Positions 10,572 to 19,883 are shown, counted from the first letter of the stretch. The stretch: 64,000 nucleotides of DNA from Prochlorococcus sp. AG-402-A21 (GCA_003279655.1 QCHI01000007.1:16697-80696); one strand, 5' to 3'. Numbers and translations are program-made. Notes: a model not told the origin generated them from the sequence alone.

Positions 10572-11465
10572 TTAATTACTCATGTCCAACATCTTTTTCA
10601 TTGGTTTATAGGCCATAGCCCTAATATTTTCGTCAATGTTTAATTCTGGGCTCATTTCTTTTAAACATTTGTATACCTTTTCTAAGGTATTCATTCTCAT
10701 ATATGGACACTCATTACAACTACATCCATCTAATCCAGGGACTTCAATATATGTCTTTAGAGGATCTTTTAATCTCATTTGGTGAATTATTCCAGGTTCA
10801 GTAAGCACTATGAATTTATCTTTGTTACTACTTTGAGAGTAATCCAGCAATTTGCTTGTTGAGCCAATGAAATCAGCAAAATCTAATAGATTTTGTTGAC
10901 ACTCTGGGTGGGCAAGTACTTCAGCTGTTGGGTTCTTGATTTTTAACTTTAAAAGAGATTCCTCGTTAAAAGTCTCATGAACAATACATCTTCCAGGCCA
11001 TAAGGTTAATTTTCGCCCACTCTGACGTTCAACCCATTTACCAAGATTCCTGTCTGGTGAAAATAAAATTGGTAAATCTTTGGGTAATTGTTTTACTAGA
11101 TCAACAGCATTACTGCTTGTACAAATTAAGTCACTTTTTGCCTTTACCGCTGCGCTGCAATTTATGTAACTGATAGCAAAATGATCGGGATGCTTATCTA
11201 AGAATTCTTGAAAGTCATCTGGTTGGCAATCGTCTGCAAGTGTGCACCCGGCATCAAAATCAGGAAGAAGAACAGTTTTTTCTGGACATAGGATCTTTGC
11301 TGTCTCAGCCATGAAATGAACCCCACAAAAAACGATCACATCAGCATTTGTCTTCGAGGCTTTTCTGGATAATTCAAGTGAATCTCCAATAAAATCTGCA
11401 ATATCTTGTATCGCAGGCTCTTGATAGTAATGAGCGAGAATTATTGCATTTCTTTTTTCACGCAA
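10572..11465 (-). CDS. nadA: Quinolinate synthase A; N-terminal boundary uncertain (frame open upstream)
   Basis: AIILAHYYQEPAIQDIADFIGDSLELSRKA; conserved Cys motifs GCSCNECPYM and CTSSNA. Confidence 0.92.
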   Translation of the reverse strand: MREKRNAIILAHYYQEPAIQDIADFIGDSLELSRKASKTNADVIVFCGVHFMAETAKILCPEKTVLLPDFDAGCTLADDCQPDDFQEFLDKHPDHFAISYINCSAAVKAKSDLICTSSNAVDLVKQLPKDLPILFSPDRNLGKWVERQSGRKLTLWPGRCIVHETFNEESLLKLKIKNPTAEVLAHPECQQNLLDFADFIGSTSKLLDYSQSSNKDKFIVLTEPGIIHQMRLKDPLKTYIEVPGLDGCSCNECPYMRMNTLEKVYKCLKEMSPELNIDENIRAMAYKPMKKMLDMSN

Positions 11466-11503
11466 AAAATTGATCTCATCAGTGAGATTTTTGCTTTTAT
11501 TTG

Positions 11504-11521
11504 AGACTGATATATCAGTCT
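11504..11521. repeat. 18-bp perfect palindrome AGACTGATATATCAGTCT
   Basis: Self reverse-complementary; lies at the 5' end of nadA, between nadA and the divergent metallophosphoesterase. Confidence 0.85.
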
Positions 11522-11629
11522 TGTAATAGGAAACAGTGGTAATTAGTTTCCAAATGAACGTGTTGGGGCAGTATAGAGGTTAATTTCCTAAATATTCTGT
11601 CAGATATCCGAATTGCTATTGCTGGGGAT

Positions 11630-12442
11630 TTGCATGGGTCATGGAGTAAGGATGATCTTGATTTGCTTTTGGAACTAAATCCAGATGGTGTTTTATTTGT
11701 TGGCGACTTATCAGATGGTGATTTAAGGATTGTTCGGGCAATAAGCAAAATCTCTATTCCCACATCAGTAATACTTGGAAATCACGATAGAGGGAAAGAC
11801 GGATCTGGCGAAATTTTAAAAGCCCAATTGGATTTGTTAGGTGAAAAGAATTGTTCTTGGAATTTATCAAAATGGAAACTAAAAGAACTTTCTGTGGTTG
11901 GAGCAAGACCTTGCAGTGGCGGAGGTGGATTTTTTCTGACATCAGAAGTTAAATCGGTGTTCGGGGAGGTCAGCCTTGATGAATCTGTTCTTAGGATTGT
12001 TTCAGCAGCCAAGTCTGCACCATTAGATTTTCCTTTATTAATACTTGCTCATTCTGGCCCTGTTGGGCTTGGATCAGAGTCTTCTAGCCTTTGTGGTAGA
12101 GATTGGAAATTGCCATCTATGGATTGGGGGGATAAAGATCTTGGCATCGCAATAGATCAAATTCGTAAATTTAGGATTCCAGAATTAGTTGTTTTTGGAC
12201 ATACTCATCATCAATTAAGAATTGGGGGAAATCGAACTAGAAAAACTTTTGCTCAAGATCTATGGGGGACGTCATATATAAATGCAGCTTGTGTTCCTAG
12301 AAGAGGTATTGATTCTGCAGGTGAGAATTTGTGCCATTTCTCTTGGGTTGAGTTCTCGAATGGCAAGTTAACTCATGCATCACACAGATGGTTCCGGAAT
12401 GATGCCTCAATTGCCTATAAAGAAATTTTATTAAACCTATAA
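11630..12442 (+). CDS. Metallophosphoesterase (cyanobacterial TIGR04168-like); true start upstream of the ORF-track start
   Basis: GDLHGSWSKDDLDLLLELNPDGVLFVGDLSDGD, VILGNHDRGKDGSG, FGHTHHQLR; upstream in-frame codons NILSDIRIAIAGDLHG belong to the domain. Confidence 0.85.
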   Translation: MHGSWSKDDLDLLLELNPDGVLFVGDLSDGDLRIVRAISKISIPTSVILGNHDRGKDGSGEILKAQLDLLGEKNCSWNLSKWKLKELSVVGARPCSGGGGFFLTSEVKSVFGEVSLDESVLRIVSAAKSAPLDFPLLILAHSGPVGLGSESSSLCGRDWKLPSMDWGDKDLGIAIDQIRKFRIPELVVFGHTHHQLRIGGNRTRKTFAQDLWGTSYINAACVPRRGIDSAGENLCHFSWVEFSNGKLTHASHRWFRNDASIAYKEILLNL

Positions 12443-12480
12443 AATTGATAGTTAATAGATTTTTTTGCATTAGAAATTAA

Positions 12481-13284
12481 TTAATTTTGCTTATTTAAAT
12501 CAGGATCTTTGAATTTTCTTTCTGCAATCAAATATGCACCAATCGCAGAGCCTATAAATCCTAAAATATTTCTCATTAATGGCAAAATATCATTAGTTCT
12601 TGTTACCACAGGAGCAATGCCAAAAATTCCAAATAACATTATCCAAAGTGGTGATAGGAGTAATAGCCATCCAATTGAGAATGATTCATTCCCTTTTCTT
12701 GGTGAGGCTGCGAAACCTGCAATAATTCCTCCTAATAAAGAAGTTAATAATGTCCATTGCCATTGTTCCTGAGGCAAGCCAGGTACCACTTCGCAACCAC
12801 CACGGTCTAAACAGGTTTCTACAGCGTTTATTGAAGCTAAGATCGCACCATCCTCCCCATTATCTCGTACATAAAATTGGTTTCCAAATCTTGTTTGTAA
12901 TTCCACCCAAAATATTCTGGGCATTAATGCAAAATATGCATCTCCAACATTAAAACTTAGTAAATTACCTCCTCTTGGGTCAGCGATTATTAGTAAGCTT
13001 GTCTCATCAAGATTCCAATAGTCTTTGACTGCTAAGCCCGGAGTTTTTTCATATTGCGATAATACTCTTATTTTCCATCCAGTTTCTTGCTCGTAAGAAT
13101 TTAATGAGTTTTCCAAATCTAATCTTTGTTTCTCACTTAGGGCCTTTGCTAAATCGATTATGGGTGTTTGTTCTTTTGGTAATAGATCAGGATTATCGTA
13201 AGCAAATGTGCTATTTCCCATCGAAAACATTATTAAGAGTCCCAGACAAAAAATTATGGCTCTTTTGAATGATTTCTTCAGCAT
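12481..13284 (-). CDS. TPM-domain (Psb32-like) thylakoid/exported protein
   Basis: Signal peptide, PIIDLAKALSEKQRLDLENSLNSYEQETGWKIRVLSQYE, then C-terminal TM segments. Confidence 0.75.
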   Translation of the reverse strand: MLKKSFKRAIIFCLGLLIMFSMGNSTFAYDNPDLLPKEQTPIIDLAKALSEKQRLDLENSLNSYEQETGWKIRVLSQYEKTPGLAVKDYWNLDETSLLIIADPRGGNLLSFNVGDAYFALMPRIFWVELQTRFGNQFYVRDNGEDGAILASINAVETCLDRGGCEVVPGLPQEQWQWTLLTSLLGGIIAGFAASPRKGNESFSIGWLLLLSPLWIMLFGIFGIAPVVTRTNDILPLMRNILGFIGSAIGAYLIAERKFKDPDLNKQN

Positions 13285-14520
13285 GTGCTTGATTTTTATC
13301 TGAAGGTATTCTCCATCATGATTGACCCGACCGCGAGATGTCCTAAATGGTTAATTGATCATATCGTTGATAGTGGCGGTTCAATTAGTTTCTACAAATA
13401 TATGGATTTAGTTTTAAACGATCCTAAAAATGGATTTTATGCAACTGGAAGATTGAACATAGGAAAGAATGGAGACTTTTGTACTTCACCCTCTTTGAGT
13501 AATGATTTTGCACGTTTATTAGCAATTCAAGTTGTTGATTGGTTTCTCGATTTAGAAAAATCAAGAATTGATTCCGAATTGTTCTCTCTTGTTGAAATTG
13601 GACCAGGAGAAGGAACGTTATCGAGAGATTTGATATTGGCTATTACCGATCTTGCACCTTCTTTAATTAGTAAATTAGAAGTTGTTTTAGTTGAATTAAA
13701 TGTAGGCATGCAAAAACGTCAAGAAAAAGTAGTTAATGATTTGAAGGGGATTAATTGTCGTTGGGTTAATATCGAAGATCTTATCTTAAGACCGGTAACA
13801 GGTGTAGTCATTGCCAATGAAGTTTTAGATGCATTCCCCGTTGAGAGATTGATTTTTTGCGATGACATGGTTTTTAGGCAAGGAGTCTCTTTAAAAAAGA
13901 TCAATCATGAATCTTTTTTAGAGTTTGTTGATTTAAAGCCTACGTCAGAGATTATAAAATTTTTAGAAGATTCTAATAATCTTTTGAAAATTGAGTTTCC
14001 ACCAAATGATCTCCCTAAGAGATGGGTCACAGAGTGGCATTGTGATTTGTCGAGTTGGTTTAAAAAAATGTCTAAGATTTTAATAAATGGCTCATTATTA
14101 GTTGTCGACTATGCGATGGAATCAAAGCGCTATTACAGTCCAATGAGGAAAAACGGTACTCTTATTTCATACAAGAATCAACAGGCAAATCCTAATATTT
14201 TAAAAGATGCTGGATTATGTGATTTAACAGCACATATATGTATTGAATCAACAATTAATTATGCTCTGATTAACGGATGGAAGTTTTTAGGTGAGACGAG
14301 GCAGGGCCAAGCTCTATTGGCTTTAGGACTTTCAAAATTTCTTTATTCTCTTCAAAATACAACTAGTAATGAGCTATCTGCTGCATTAAATCGAAGAGAG
14401 TCATTATTGAGACTTGTTGATCCAATGGGTCTGGGGGAATTTAGGTGGTTAGCTTTTCAGAAGGATAATCGTAATGATCTGATTTTTCGAAATCGTTTTC
14501 TTGAAGAACCAATTAGCTAA
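13285..14520 (+). CDS. SAM-dependent methyltransferase, MidA/COG1565 family
   Basis: GFYATGRLNIGKNGDFCTSPSLSNDFARLLAIQVVDWF, EIGPGEGTLSRDLI, ANEVLDAFPVERL. Confidence 0.85.
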   Translation: MLDFYLKVFSIMIDPTARCPKWLIDHIVDSGGSISFYKYMDLVLNDPKNGFYATGRLNIGKNGDFCTSPSLSNDFARLLAIQVVDWFLDLEKSRIDSELFSLVEIGPGEGTLSRDLILAITDLAPSLISKLEVVLVELNVGMQKRQEKVVNDLKGINCRWVNIEDLILRPVTGVVIANEVLDAFPVERLIFCDDMVFRQGVSLKKINHESFLEFVDLKPTSEIIKFLEDSNNLLKIEFPPNDLPKRWVTEWHCDLSSWFKKMSKILINGSLLVVDYAMESKRYYSPMRKNGTLISYKNQQANPNILKDAGLCDLTAHICIESTINYALINGWKFLGETRQGQALLALGLSKFLYSLQNTTSNELSAALNRRESLLRLVDPMGLGEFRWLAFQKDNRNDLIFRNRFLEEPIS

Positions 14521-15619
14521 GCCTTTGTAAGCATTCATGTATTTCTTTATTAGAAATATTATTAAATAATTTTACATCACCAATTTTTAACGGCATGACG
14601 AAACTCACTTTACCGTTTTTGACTTTCTTATCTCCTTTCAGTGAGCTTAGAACATGTTCTATCTCAAGCACTGGCCACTTAGTGGGTAAACCTGCTTTCT
14701 CTATTAATTTTGCCTGTCTTTTTGCATCAATCTCTTTCCATAGTCCCCTCTGAACCGCTAACTGACCTACTGCAACCATACCCATTGCTACGGCTTCGCC
14801 ATGGAGCCATTTCCCATAACCACAAAGATTTTCTATTACATGGCCAAATGTGTGTCCATAATTTAAAAATGCTCTAACTCCACTTTCCTTCTCATCTTTT
14901 ACAACAATATCTGCTTTGGATTTAGCAGAACGCTTAATAACTTCTATTAGCAGTTTCTCTTTTATTCTTAAGAGATCAGAAATATTATCTTGCCTCTCTA
15001 GAAGTTCGAAAAGTTCTAGGTCCGATATCACTCCATACTTGATAATTTCAGCCATACCTGCTCTGAACTCTCTTGTTGGAAGAGTAAATAATGTTTTGGG
15101 GTCTATTAACACCAATTTAGGTTGATGAAAAGCACCAATAAGATTTTTACCTTTCGAATGATTTATACCCGTTTTACCACCAATAGAGGCATCAACCATG
15201 GAAAGTAATGTGGTCGGGATTTGGACTACATGAATTCCTCTCAACCAAGTAGCAGCCGCAAAACCAGTCATGTCTCCAATTACGCCACCTCCAAGAGCAA
15301 TCATTAATGATCCCCTCTCTAATCTGCCTTCATAAGCCGCATCGTGAATTAAATCTATGGAAGATTGATTTTTTTGTTCTTCACCTGCCTTTAATACTAA
15401 TAGTTTTGGATTATATTTATTTTTAATCAGACTTTTAATTATGCAATTACCATAATGATCAGATACTTCCTTATTGGAAACGACTAATACTTTTAGTCCT
15501 TGCTTAAAACCAATTTTACATAGTTCATCACCTATACATTCAAGACTATTATTTCCTATGATTATTTCGTATGGATTGTTGGTTAAAGAGACTTTTATAT
15601 GATGGTTGTCTTTATGCAC
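14513..15619 (-). CDS. aroB: 3-dehydroquinate synthase
   Basis: ALGGGVIGDMTGFAAATWLRGIHVVQIPTTLLSMVDASIGGKTGINH; FLNYGHTFGHVIE. Confidence 0.95.
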   Translation of the reverse strand: MHKDNHHIKVSLTNNPYEIIIGNNSLECIGDELCKIGFKQGLKVLVVSNKEVSDHYGNCIIKSLIKNKYNPKLLVLKAGEEQKNQSSIDLIHDAAYEGRLERGSLMIALGGGVIGDMTGFAAATWLRGIHVVQIPTTLLSMVDASIGGKTGINHSKGKNLIGAFHQPKLVLIDPKTLFTLPTREFRAGMAEIIKYGVISDLELFELLERQDNISDLLRIKEKLLIEVIKRSAKSKADIVVKDEKESGVRAFLNYGHTFGHVIENLCGYGKWLHGEAVAMGMVAVGQLAVQRGLWKEIDAKRQAKLIEKAGLPTKWPVLEIEHVLSSLKGDKKVKNGKVSFVMPLKIGDVKLFNNISNKEIHECLQRLS

Positions 15620-15637
15620 AATGCTGAGGAAGTAAGA

Positions 15638-15671
15638 TTTTTGATGATTGATTTTGCTTAATCATCAAAAA
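15638..15671. promoter_or_regulatory. 12-13-bp stem hairpin in the 5' region of aroB (minus-strand leader)
   Basis: TTTTTGATGATT / AATCATCAAAAA inverted repeat with ~10-nt loop, ending ~19 nt from the aroB start. Confidence 0.6.
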
Positions 15672-15920
15672 TGAAAGATATGTAATTAATTATATGGTTG
15701 ACGAATACATTTCATAAACCAATGATAAGCGTTCATATACGTTCAGTATTTATTCCAGGATCAGAATAATCACATAGTGGAATATTATTTATTCTTTAGG
15801 TTGTGAATAAAGGCTGTTTTTATTAAAATCACACTCCATCGAGTATTTCTATTTGTTTGTAGGAAATTCTTGTTGCTTACCTGCTAGTGCACAAAGCTCA
15901 AAAAATGAGGTCTTGAACTA

Positions 15921-17066
15921 ATGATTGGAGTAGTGGGCGGAGGACAGCTGGCAAAGCTTCTAGTTGAGGCTGGAAAAAAAAGAAATATTGATGTTTTTGT
16001 TCAGACGGCTGCCAAAACCGATCCTGCTGCCAAAAACACGGAGCTAGTTATTTTAGATGACCCTACGAATGCAAGAGGTACAAAACTTCTCGCAGAAAAG
16101 ACTAATTTAATTACCTTTGAAAACGAGTGGATAGATATACAAAGTTTACTTTCTCTTCAAAATAATGGAGTTTCTTTTGTCCCAACACTTCAATCGATAA
16201 GACCTTTGATTAATAAAATAACTCAAAGAGAGTTATTAAACAGTCTTGATATTCCCTGTCCTGATTGGTTGCCGATACCTTTAGAAAAATCATCTATCAT
16301 TGACCTTCCTGAGCATTGGGGATTCCCATTAATGGCTAAGGCTGCCAAAGGTGGATATGACGGTAAAGGGACAAAAATTATTAAAAATCCAAAACAACTG
16401 CAAGAATTTCTTGAAGTTCAAACAAAGGGACAATGGATGTTAGAGAAATGGGTCTCTTTTGAAAAAGAATTATCTATTGTATCTAGTAGGGATTCAAATG
16501 GAATTGTTCGTAGTTTGCCAATCGTAGAGACTTACCAATCTAAACAGGTATGCGATTGGGTACTTGCTCCAGCAGACATTAATCATGACGTTGAGCTTAT
16601 GGTGAAAAATATTGTATCTTCGTTGCTGATTGAGTTGGATTATGTTGGAGTTATTGCTATTGAATTTTTCTATGGACCTGAAGGCTTACTTGTAAATGAA
16701 ATAGCTCCTAGGACTCATAACTCAGGTCATTTTTCTATTGATGCTTGTAGTAGCAGTCAGTTTGATCAACAAATATGTATCACATCTGGAATTAATGTGC
16801 CTATGCCTGAAATGCTTGCTAATGGCGCGTTAATGGCAAATTTGCTTGGTTTGCAAAGTGACTATCCACTATCACTTCCTCAGAGATTGGATAATTTAAG
16901 AAGCATACCTGGCCTGAGTGTTCACTGGTATGAAAAAGAGGAAGAAAAAAAAGGTAGGAAACTTGGTCACGTTACTTATCTTTTGAATAATAAAGATGCT
17001 TTGTCTAGGAAAAAAGAAGCATTAGGTGTGTTAAAAACTATAAGATCGATTTGGCCTACCTCTTGA
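15921..17066 (+). CDS. purK: 5-(carboxyamino)imidazole ribonucleotide synthase (AIR carboxylase ATPase subunit)
   Basis: IGVVGGGQLAKLLVEAGKKRN, GFPLMAKAAKGGYDGKGTKII, VNEIAPRTHNSGHFSIDAC. Confidence 0.93.
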   Translation: MIGVVGGGQLAKLLVEAGKKRNIDVFVQTAAKTDPAAKNTELVILDDPTNARGTKLLAEKTNLITFENEWIDIQSLLSLQNNGVSFVPTLQSIRPLINKITQRELLNSLDIPCPDWLPIPLEKSSIIDLPEHWGFPLMAKAAKGGYDGKGTKIIKNPKQLQEFLEVQTKGQWMLEKWVSFEKELSIVSSRDSNGIVRSLPIVETYQSKQVCDWVLAPADINHDVELMVKNIVSSLLIELDYVGVIAIEFFYGPEGLLVNEIAPRTHNSGHFSIDACSSSQFDQQICITSGINVPMPEMLANGALMANLLGLQSDYPLSLPQRLDNLRSIPGLSVHWYEKEEEKKGRKLGHVTYLLNNKDALSRKKEALGVLKTIRSIWPTS

Positions 17067-17084
17067 TGATATTTTTGTTTAGAT

Positions 17085-17270
17085 TGTACCAGTACTGCTT
17101 TGTTGGTAATGGCCTTCTCAAGTGCTCTGATCTGACTCTCTTTCGATATGGGGAAGCTGTCGTGAAAGTAACGTATACCAGCTAGTTCTGGAAACGAAGC
17201 TTCACTTTGAATCCCCCTCTGGTTTTTCCAGGTCGATGCTTCTTGGGCCTTACGGCAATGCGGTACTAAT
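17085..17270 (+). ncRNA. ssaA: 6S RNA (cyanobacterial 6Sa)
   Basis: Directly 3' of purK as in other cyanobacteria; closing stem AGTACTGC (17091..) with GCGGTACT (to 17267), plus inner pairing between the GGTAATGGCC and GGGCCTTACGGC regions. Confidence 0.82.
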
Positions 17271-17378
17271 AATTAAAACCATGCATTTAAGTAATAAATG
17301 ATTTGTCGAGTTTAAACGAATTCATCTTTATTGTTATTAGGTCATTATTCTTGCTTTTTTACTTTAATACCATCTCTA

Positions 17379-17753
17379 TCAAGAGATAGACTCCCTGGCT
17401 TTTCGGACCTTTCTCAGGAGGTCATGATCTTCTCTTGCTCTTTTATCAATAATAGCTAAATCTTTCCTGGCTTTTTGATCAACTTTTTGAATATCCTCTC
17501 TTGCTCTTTGGTCCAATAGTGCAACATCTTTTCTTGCTCTTTGATCAATATTCTCAAGGTCGGCTCTAGCTCTTTGATCAACACTCTCTATATCAATTTT
17601 TGCTCTTTCTATCATGCTCGTCATTGAGTCGACCATCATTGACAAGGCTGCAGGAACCTCCTTCCCGGAAGCTGCGAAAGGTGAATGTTCACTAAGACTA
17701 ATACCAGTTTTTGCTTGATTTGAAGCCATAGGTTTGATTAAACAGGCTTGCAA
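17379..17753 (-). CDS. Hypothetical protein with tandem 11-residue (hendecad) repeats
   Basis: C-terminal half reads RAKIDIESVDQ/RARADLENIDQ/RARKDVALLDQ/RAREDIQKVDQ/KARKDLAIIDK/RAREDHDLLRK. Confidence 0.85.
   Translation of the reverse strand: MQACLIKPMASNQAKTGISLSEHSPFAASGKEVPAALSMMVDSMTSMIERAKIDIESVDQRARADLENIDQRARKDVALLDQRAREDIQKVDQKARKDLAIIDKRAREDHDLLRKVRKARESIS
17400..17610. repeat. Degenerate 33-bp tandem coding repeat (about 6 copies)
   Basis: Recurrent TCTTGCTCTTTGATCAA-like units every 33 bp, in frame with the hendecad protein. Confidence 0.85.
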
Positions 17754-18028
17754 TAATTAGAAGCCATTTTCTTTATCTTTCTATTATCTCTTTTTATTCG
17801 CCCAATAAATCAAAACCCTCTAAAGAACAACGAGATGTAATAGAAAGCTGATCCTTTTGCTGTAAAAGCTCATTCTCTTTAACTTGATTTCTTCGATCTC
17901 AGATGCGATCTCGATTTTTTGTCAATTAAAACGCTATCTAAACAAAAACAATAAATGACAACTAGATATTGCACAATATTTATTTTTATTTGGACAAAAC
18001 GTCAGTTTTTTGACTTTATTTATATGGA

Positions 18029-18253
18029 TTAAAAGTATTTCCCTTTTGGATAAAGTCTGGAGATTCTTTGTTTTTGATTTTCTTGTTCTAGCTTTTTTCT
18101 TTTCTTATCCTTGTACGAGTCTTCATTTTCATCAAGCCTAAAAAAGACAAAATAGAACATGACACCTGTAAAAATTAATCCTATAAATAGGACCCAAAAA
18201 CCAATCAATCCTGTAGGAGATAGGTAGTCGATATTAAAAGAAACATTGCTCAT
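18029..18253 (-). CDS. Small single-TM protein
   Basis: 74 aa; hydrophobic segment LIGFWVLFIGLIFTGVMFYFVFF followed by a charged tail. Confidence 0.6.
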   Translation of the reverse strand: MSNVSFNIDYLSPTGLIGFWVLFIGLIFTGVMFYFVFFRLDENEDSYKDKKRKKLEQENQKQRISRLYPKGKYF

Positions 18254-18439
18254 TTTTATTGTACAAATGATCTATTCTCTTTATTTTATCTAAAATATAA
18301 AGATATGAGGGCAAAGCTGGTTTTTACATTCATTAATTATTAGGCTTTAAATTTTTTGATTTATTTTAATGAATGAGAATTTTTACGCATTAACACTGAA
18401 TAAATTTTAACTATAGTAATAAATAGTTTTTATTTTTTA

Positions 18440-18574
18440 ATGGAAGTAACTCATAACTATGCGATGAATCTAGTGGTTCCATTAATGGGAATTGCTCCTT
18501 TGCTAATGCTTTTTATATTGAAAGGTGAAAAAAAATCAAAGGTTACAAAAAATTGGACCAGATCGACTAACTAA
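18440..18574 (+). CDS. 44-aa single-TM small protein (not in ORF track)
   Basis: MEVTHNYAMNLVVPLMGIAPLLMLFILKGEKKSKVTKNWTRSTN. Confidence 0.5.
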   Translation: MEVTHNYAMNLVVPLMGIAPLLMLFILKGEKKSKVTKNWTRSTN

Positions 18575-18935
18575 TGTTATTTAATTAATCTTTTGAATTT
18601 AATTCATATAACGCTTGTTTTTGTATCATAGATTTTTATTAATAGCTAAAAGATGTTTTAACGTGGATGTTTATTATATTAGTGAATATCTGGATAATTT
18701 AAATTAATTTGTAAGATATATAATTCTTTTAATGTTTCTTTTCTTAGGTTATTTATCTATTGAGTTACTAATATGGGAAAATATAGGATTTTAATTTACA
18801 ATTAAATCTAAGCTTAATAAAAGATTTTGTTCGGTTTCCACACACATTAACCTTGTTTTTTGGCTATATTGTAATTGACTCTGATTCTTTGAGTTTAAAG
18901 TTACTTCTTGATAATTTAAACTATTTTCTACACCT

Positions 18936-19058
18936 ATGCAACACAAGAAAACCCAGCAGTTTGCAAAATTCTTTTTAAAAGATTTAAAGATTAAGGCTCC
19001 AAAATACAATGAAGACAAATCTAATATTGATAGATTGAACTTCTCATCAACTAATTGA
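18936..19058 (+). CDS. 40-aa basic small protein (not in ORF track)
   Basis: MQHKKTQQFAKFFLKDLKIKAPKYNEDKSNIDRLNFSSTN. Confidence 0.4.
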   Translation: MQHKKTQQFAKFFLKDLKIKAPKYNEDKSNIDRLNFSSTN

Positions 19059-19322
19059 TTCTAATAATTGAAGAAATAATTATTGGCTATATAGTCTAGT
19101 AAAACGAAGAGAAAATAATCATATGGTTTTATGCCTTCAATTTAAAGATTGTCTATCCATTAACAAGTTTTGGAAAGTGAAACGAATCATCGCTTTATTT
19201 TTACATTGCGAATTCTAAGTAATTTATACTCATAAACCCCTTTTAAAAAAATAAAAATATTCTAAAAATATCATATAAAGTTTAAAACTATGCTATTTGT
19301 AGCTCAGTTTTATTGGAGGGAC

Positions 19323-19502
19323 ATGAGCAAACCCATTCAACGAAAAACTACGCTGAAATGGAGTTCCGATGGGGAACTATCTTCAGTTGATATGGCAAGG
19401 ATTCTAGAACTTCTTGCTAATAAGGAATTGACACAATGTGTATTAGCTTGTGACGCAAATAAAAAATCTTCAGAGATACTATTTCATTTAAAAGACCGCT
19501 AA
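19323..19502 (+). CDS. Small hypothetical protein
   Basis: MSKPIQRKTTLKWSSDGELSSVDMARILELLANKELTQCVLACDANKKSSEILFHLKDR; internal ATG preferred over the track start at 19290. Confidence 0.55.
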   Translation: MSKPIQRKTTLKWSSDGELSSVDMARILELLANKELTQCVLACDANKKSSEILFHLKDR

Positions 19503-19590
19503 TAAGTGCATTTACCTAAAAAAGTTTTGTGAATTTATCAACAATCTTAGTTGTTTAATAGTATCTTTAGTTACTAGTGATTTTACCAAT

Positions 19591-19737
19591 ATGAAAACAG
19601 CACAAGATAGATATTTTGAATGTTTAGAAGTTTGTATAGAAGACGAGCAGGGAAAATCTTGTCGACAGGTTTGTGCACCTATTTTAAATGATGATCCTTT
19701 TGACCATCCTACGGTTCCTATAATTAATAATAAGTAA
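19591..19737 (+). CDS. 48-aa small protein with twin CX3C motif (not in ORF track)
   Basis: MKTAQDRYFECLEVCIEDEQGKSCRQVCAPILNDDPFDHPTVPIINNK, followed immediately by a terminator-like hairpin. Confidence 0.6.
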   Translation: MKTAQDRYFECLEVCIEDEQGKSCRQVCAPILNDDPFDHPTVPIINNK

Positions 19738-19749
19738 ATAAGGATATTG

Positions 19750-19788
19750 AAAAACTTTTAACTTTTAAATTTAAAAGTTTTTATTTTT
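19750..19788 (+). terminator. Rho-independent terminator candidate
   Basis: AAAAACTTTTAA / TTAAAAGTTTTT stem followed by a T-rich tract. Confidence 0.6.
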
Positions 19789-19883
19789 CTACTATATATT
19801 GCTGTGTTAATGGTCACTTTAATTATTGGAAGTTCTTATGACGAAATTGAATTAGCTAAGATGGTATAAATTTTTTTAAAATC

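Noticed and set aside
11515-12012. Minus-strand ORFs 11515..11763, 11754..11942, 11782..12012
   Set aside because: Antisense to the metallophosphoesterase with diagnostic motifs on the plus strand.
12509-12953. Plus-strand ORFs inside the TPM-domain gene
   Set aside because: Antisense shadows of a gene with a signal peptide and conserved domain.
17400-17610. Regular ~33-bp repeats that could suggest a CRISPR array
   Set aside because: Units are contiguous, degenerate and in frame with an ORF encoding 11-aa repeats; no unique spacers and no cas genes.
18791-19018. 75-aa minus-strand ORF
   Set aside because: TTG start, low-complexity composition, overlaps a plausible 40-aa plus-strand ORF; not supported.
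19290-19330. TAGCTCAGT-like string resembling a tRNA D-arm
   Set aside because: No acceptor/anticodon/T-arm pairing nearby; it lies at the 5' end of a small ORF.
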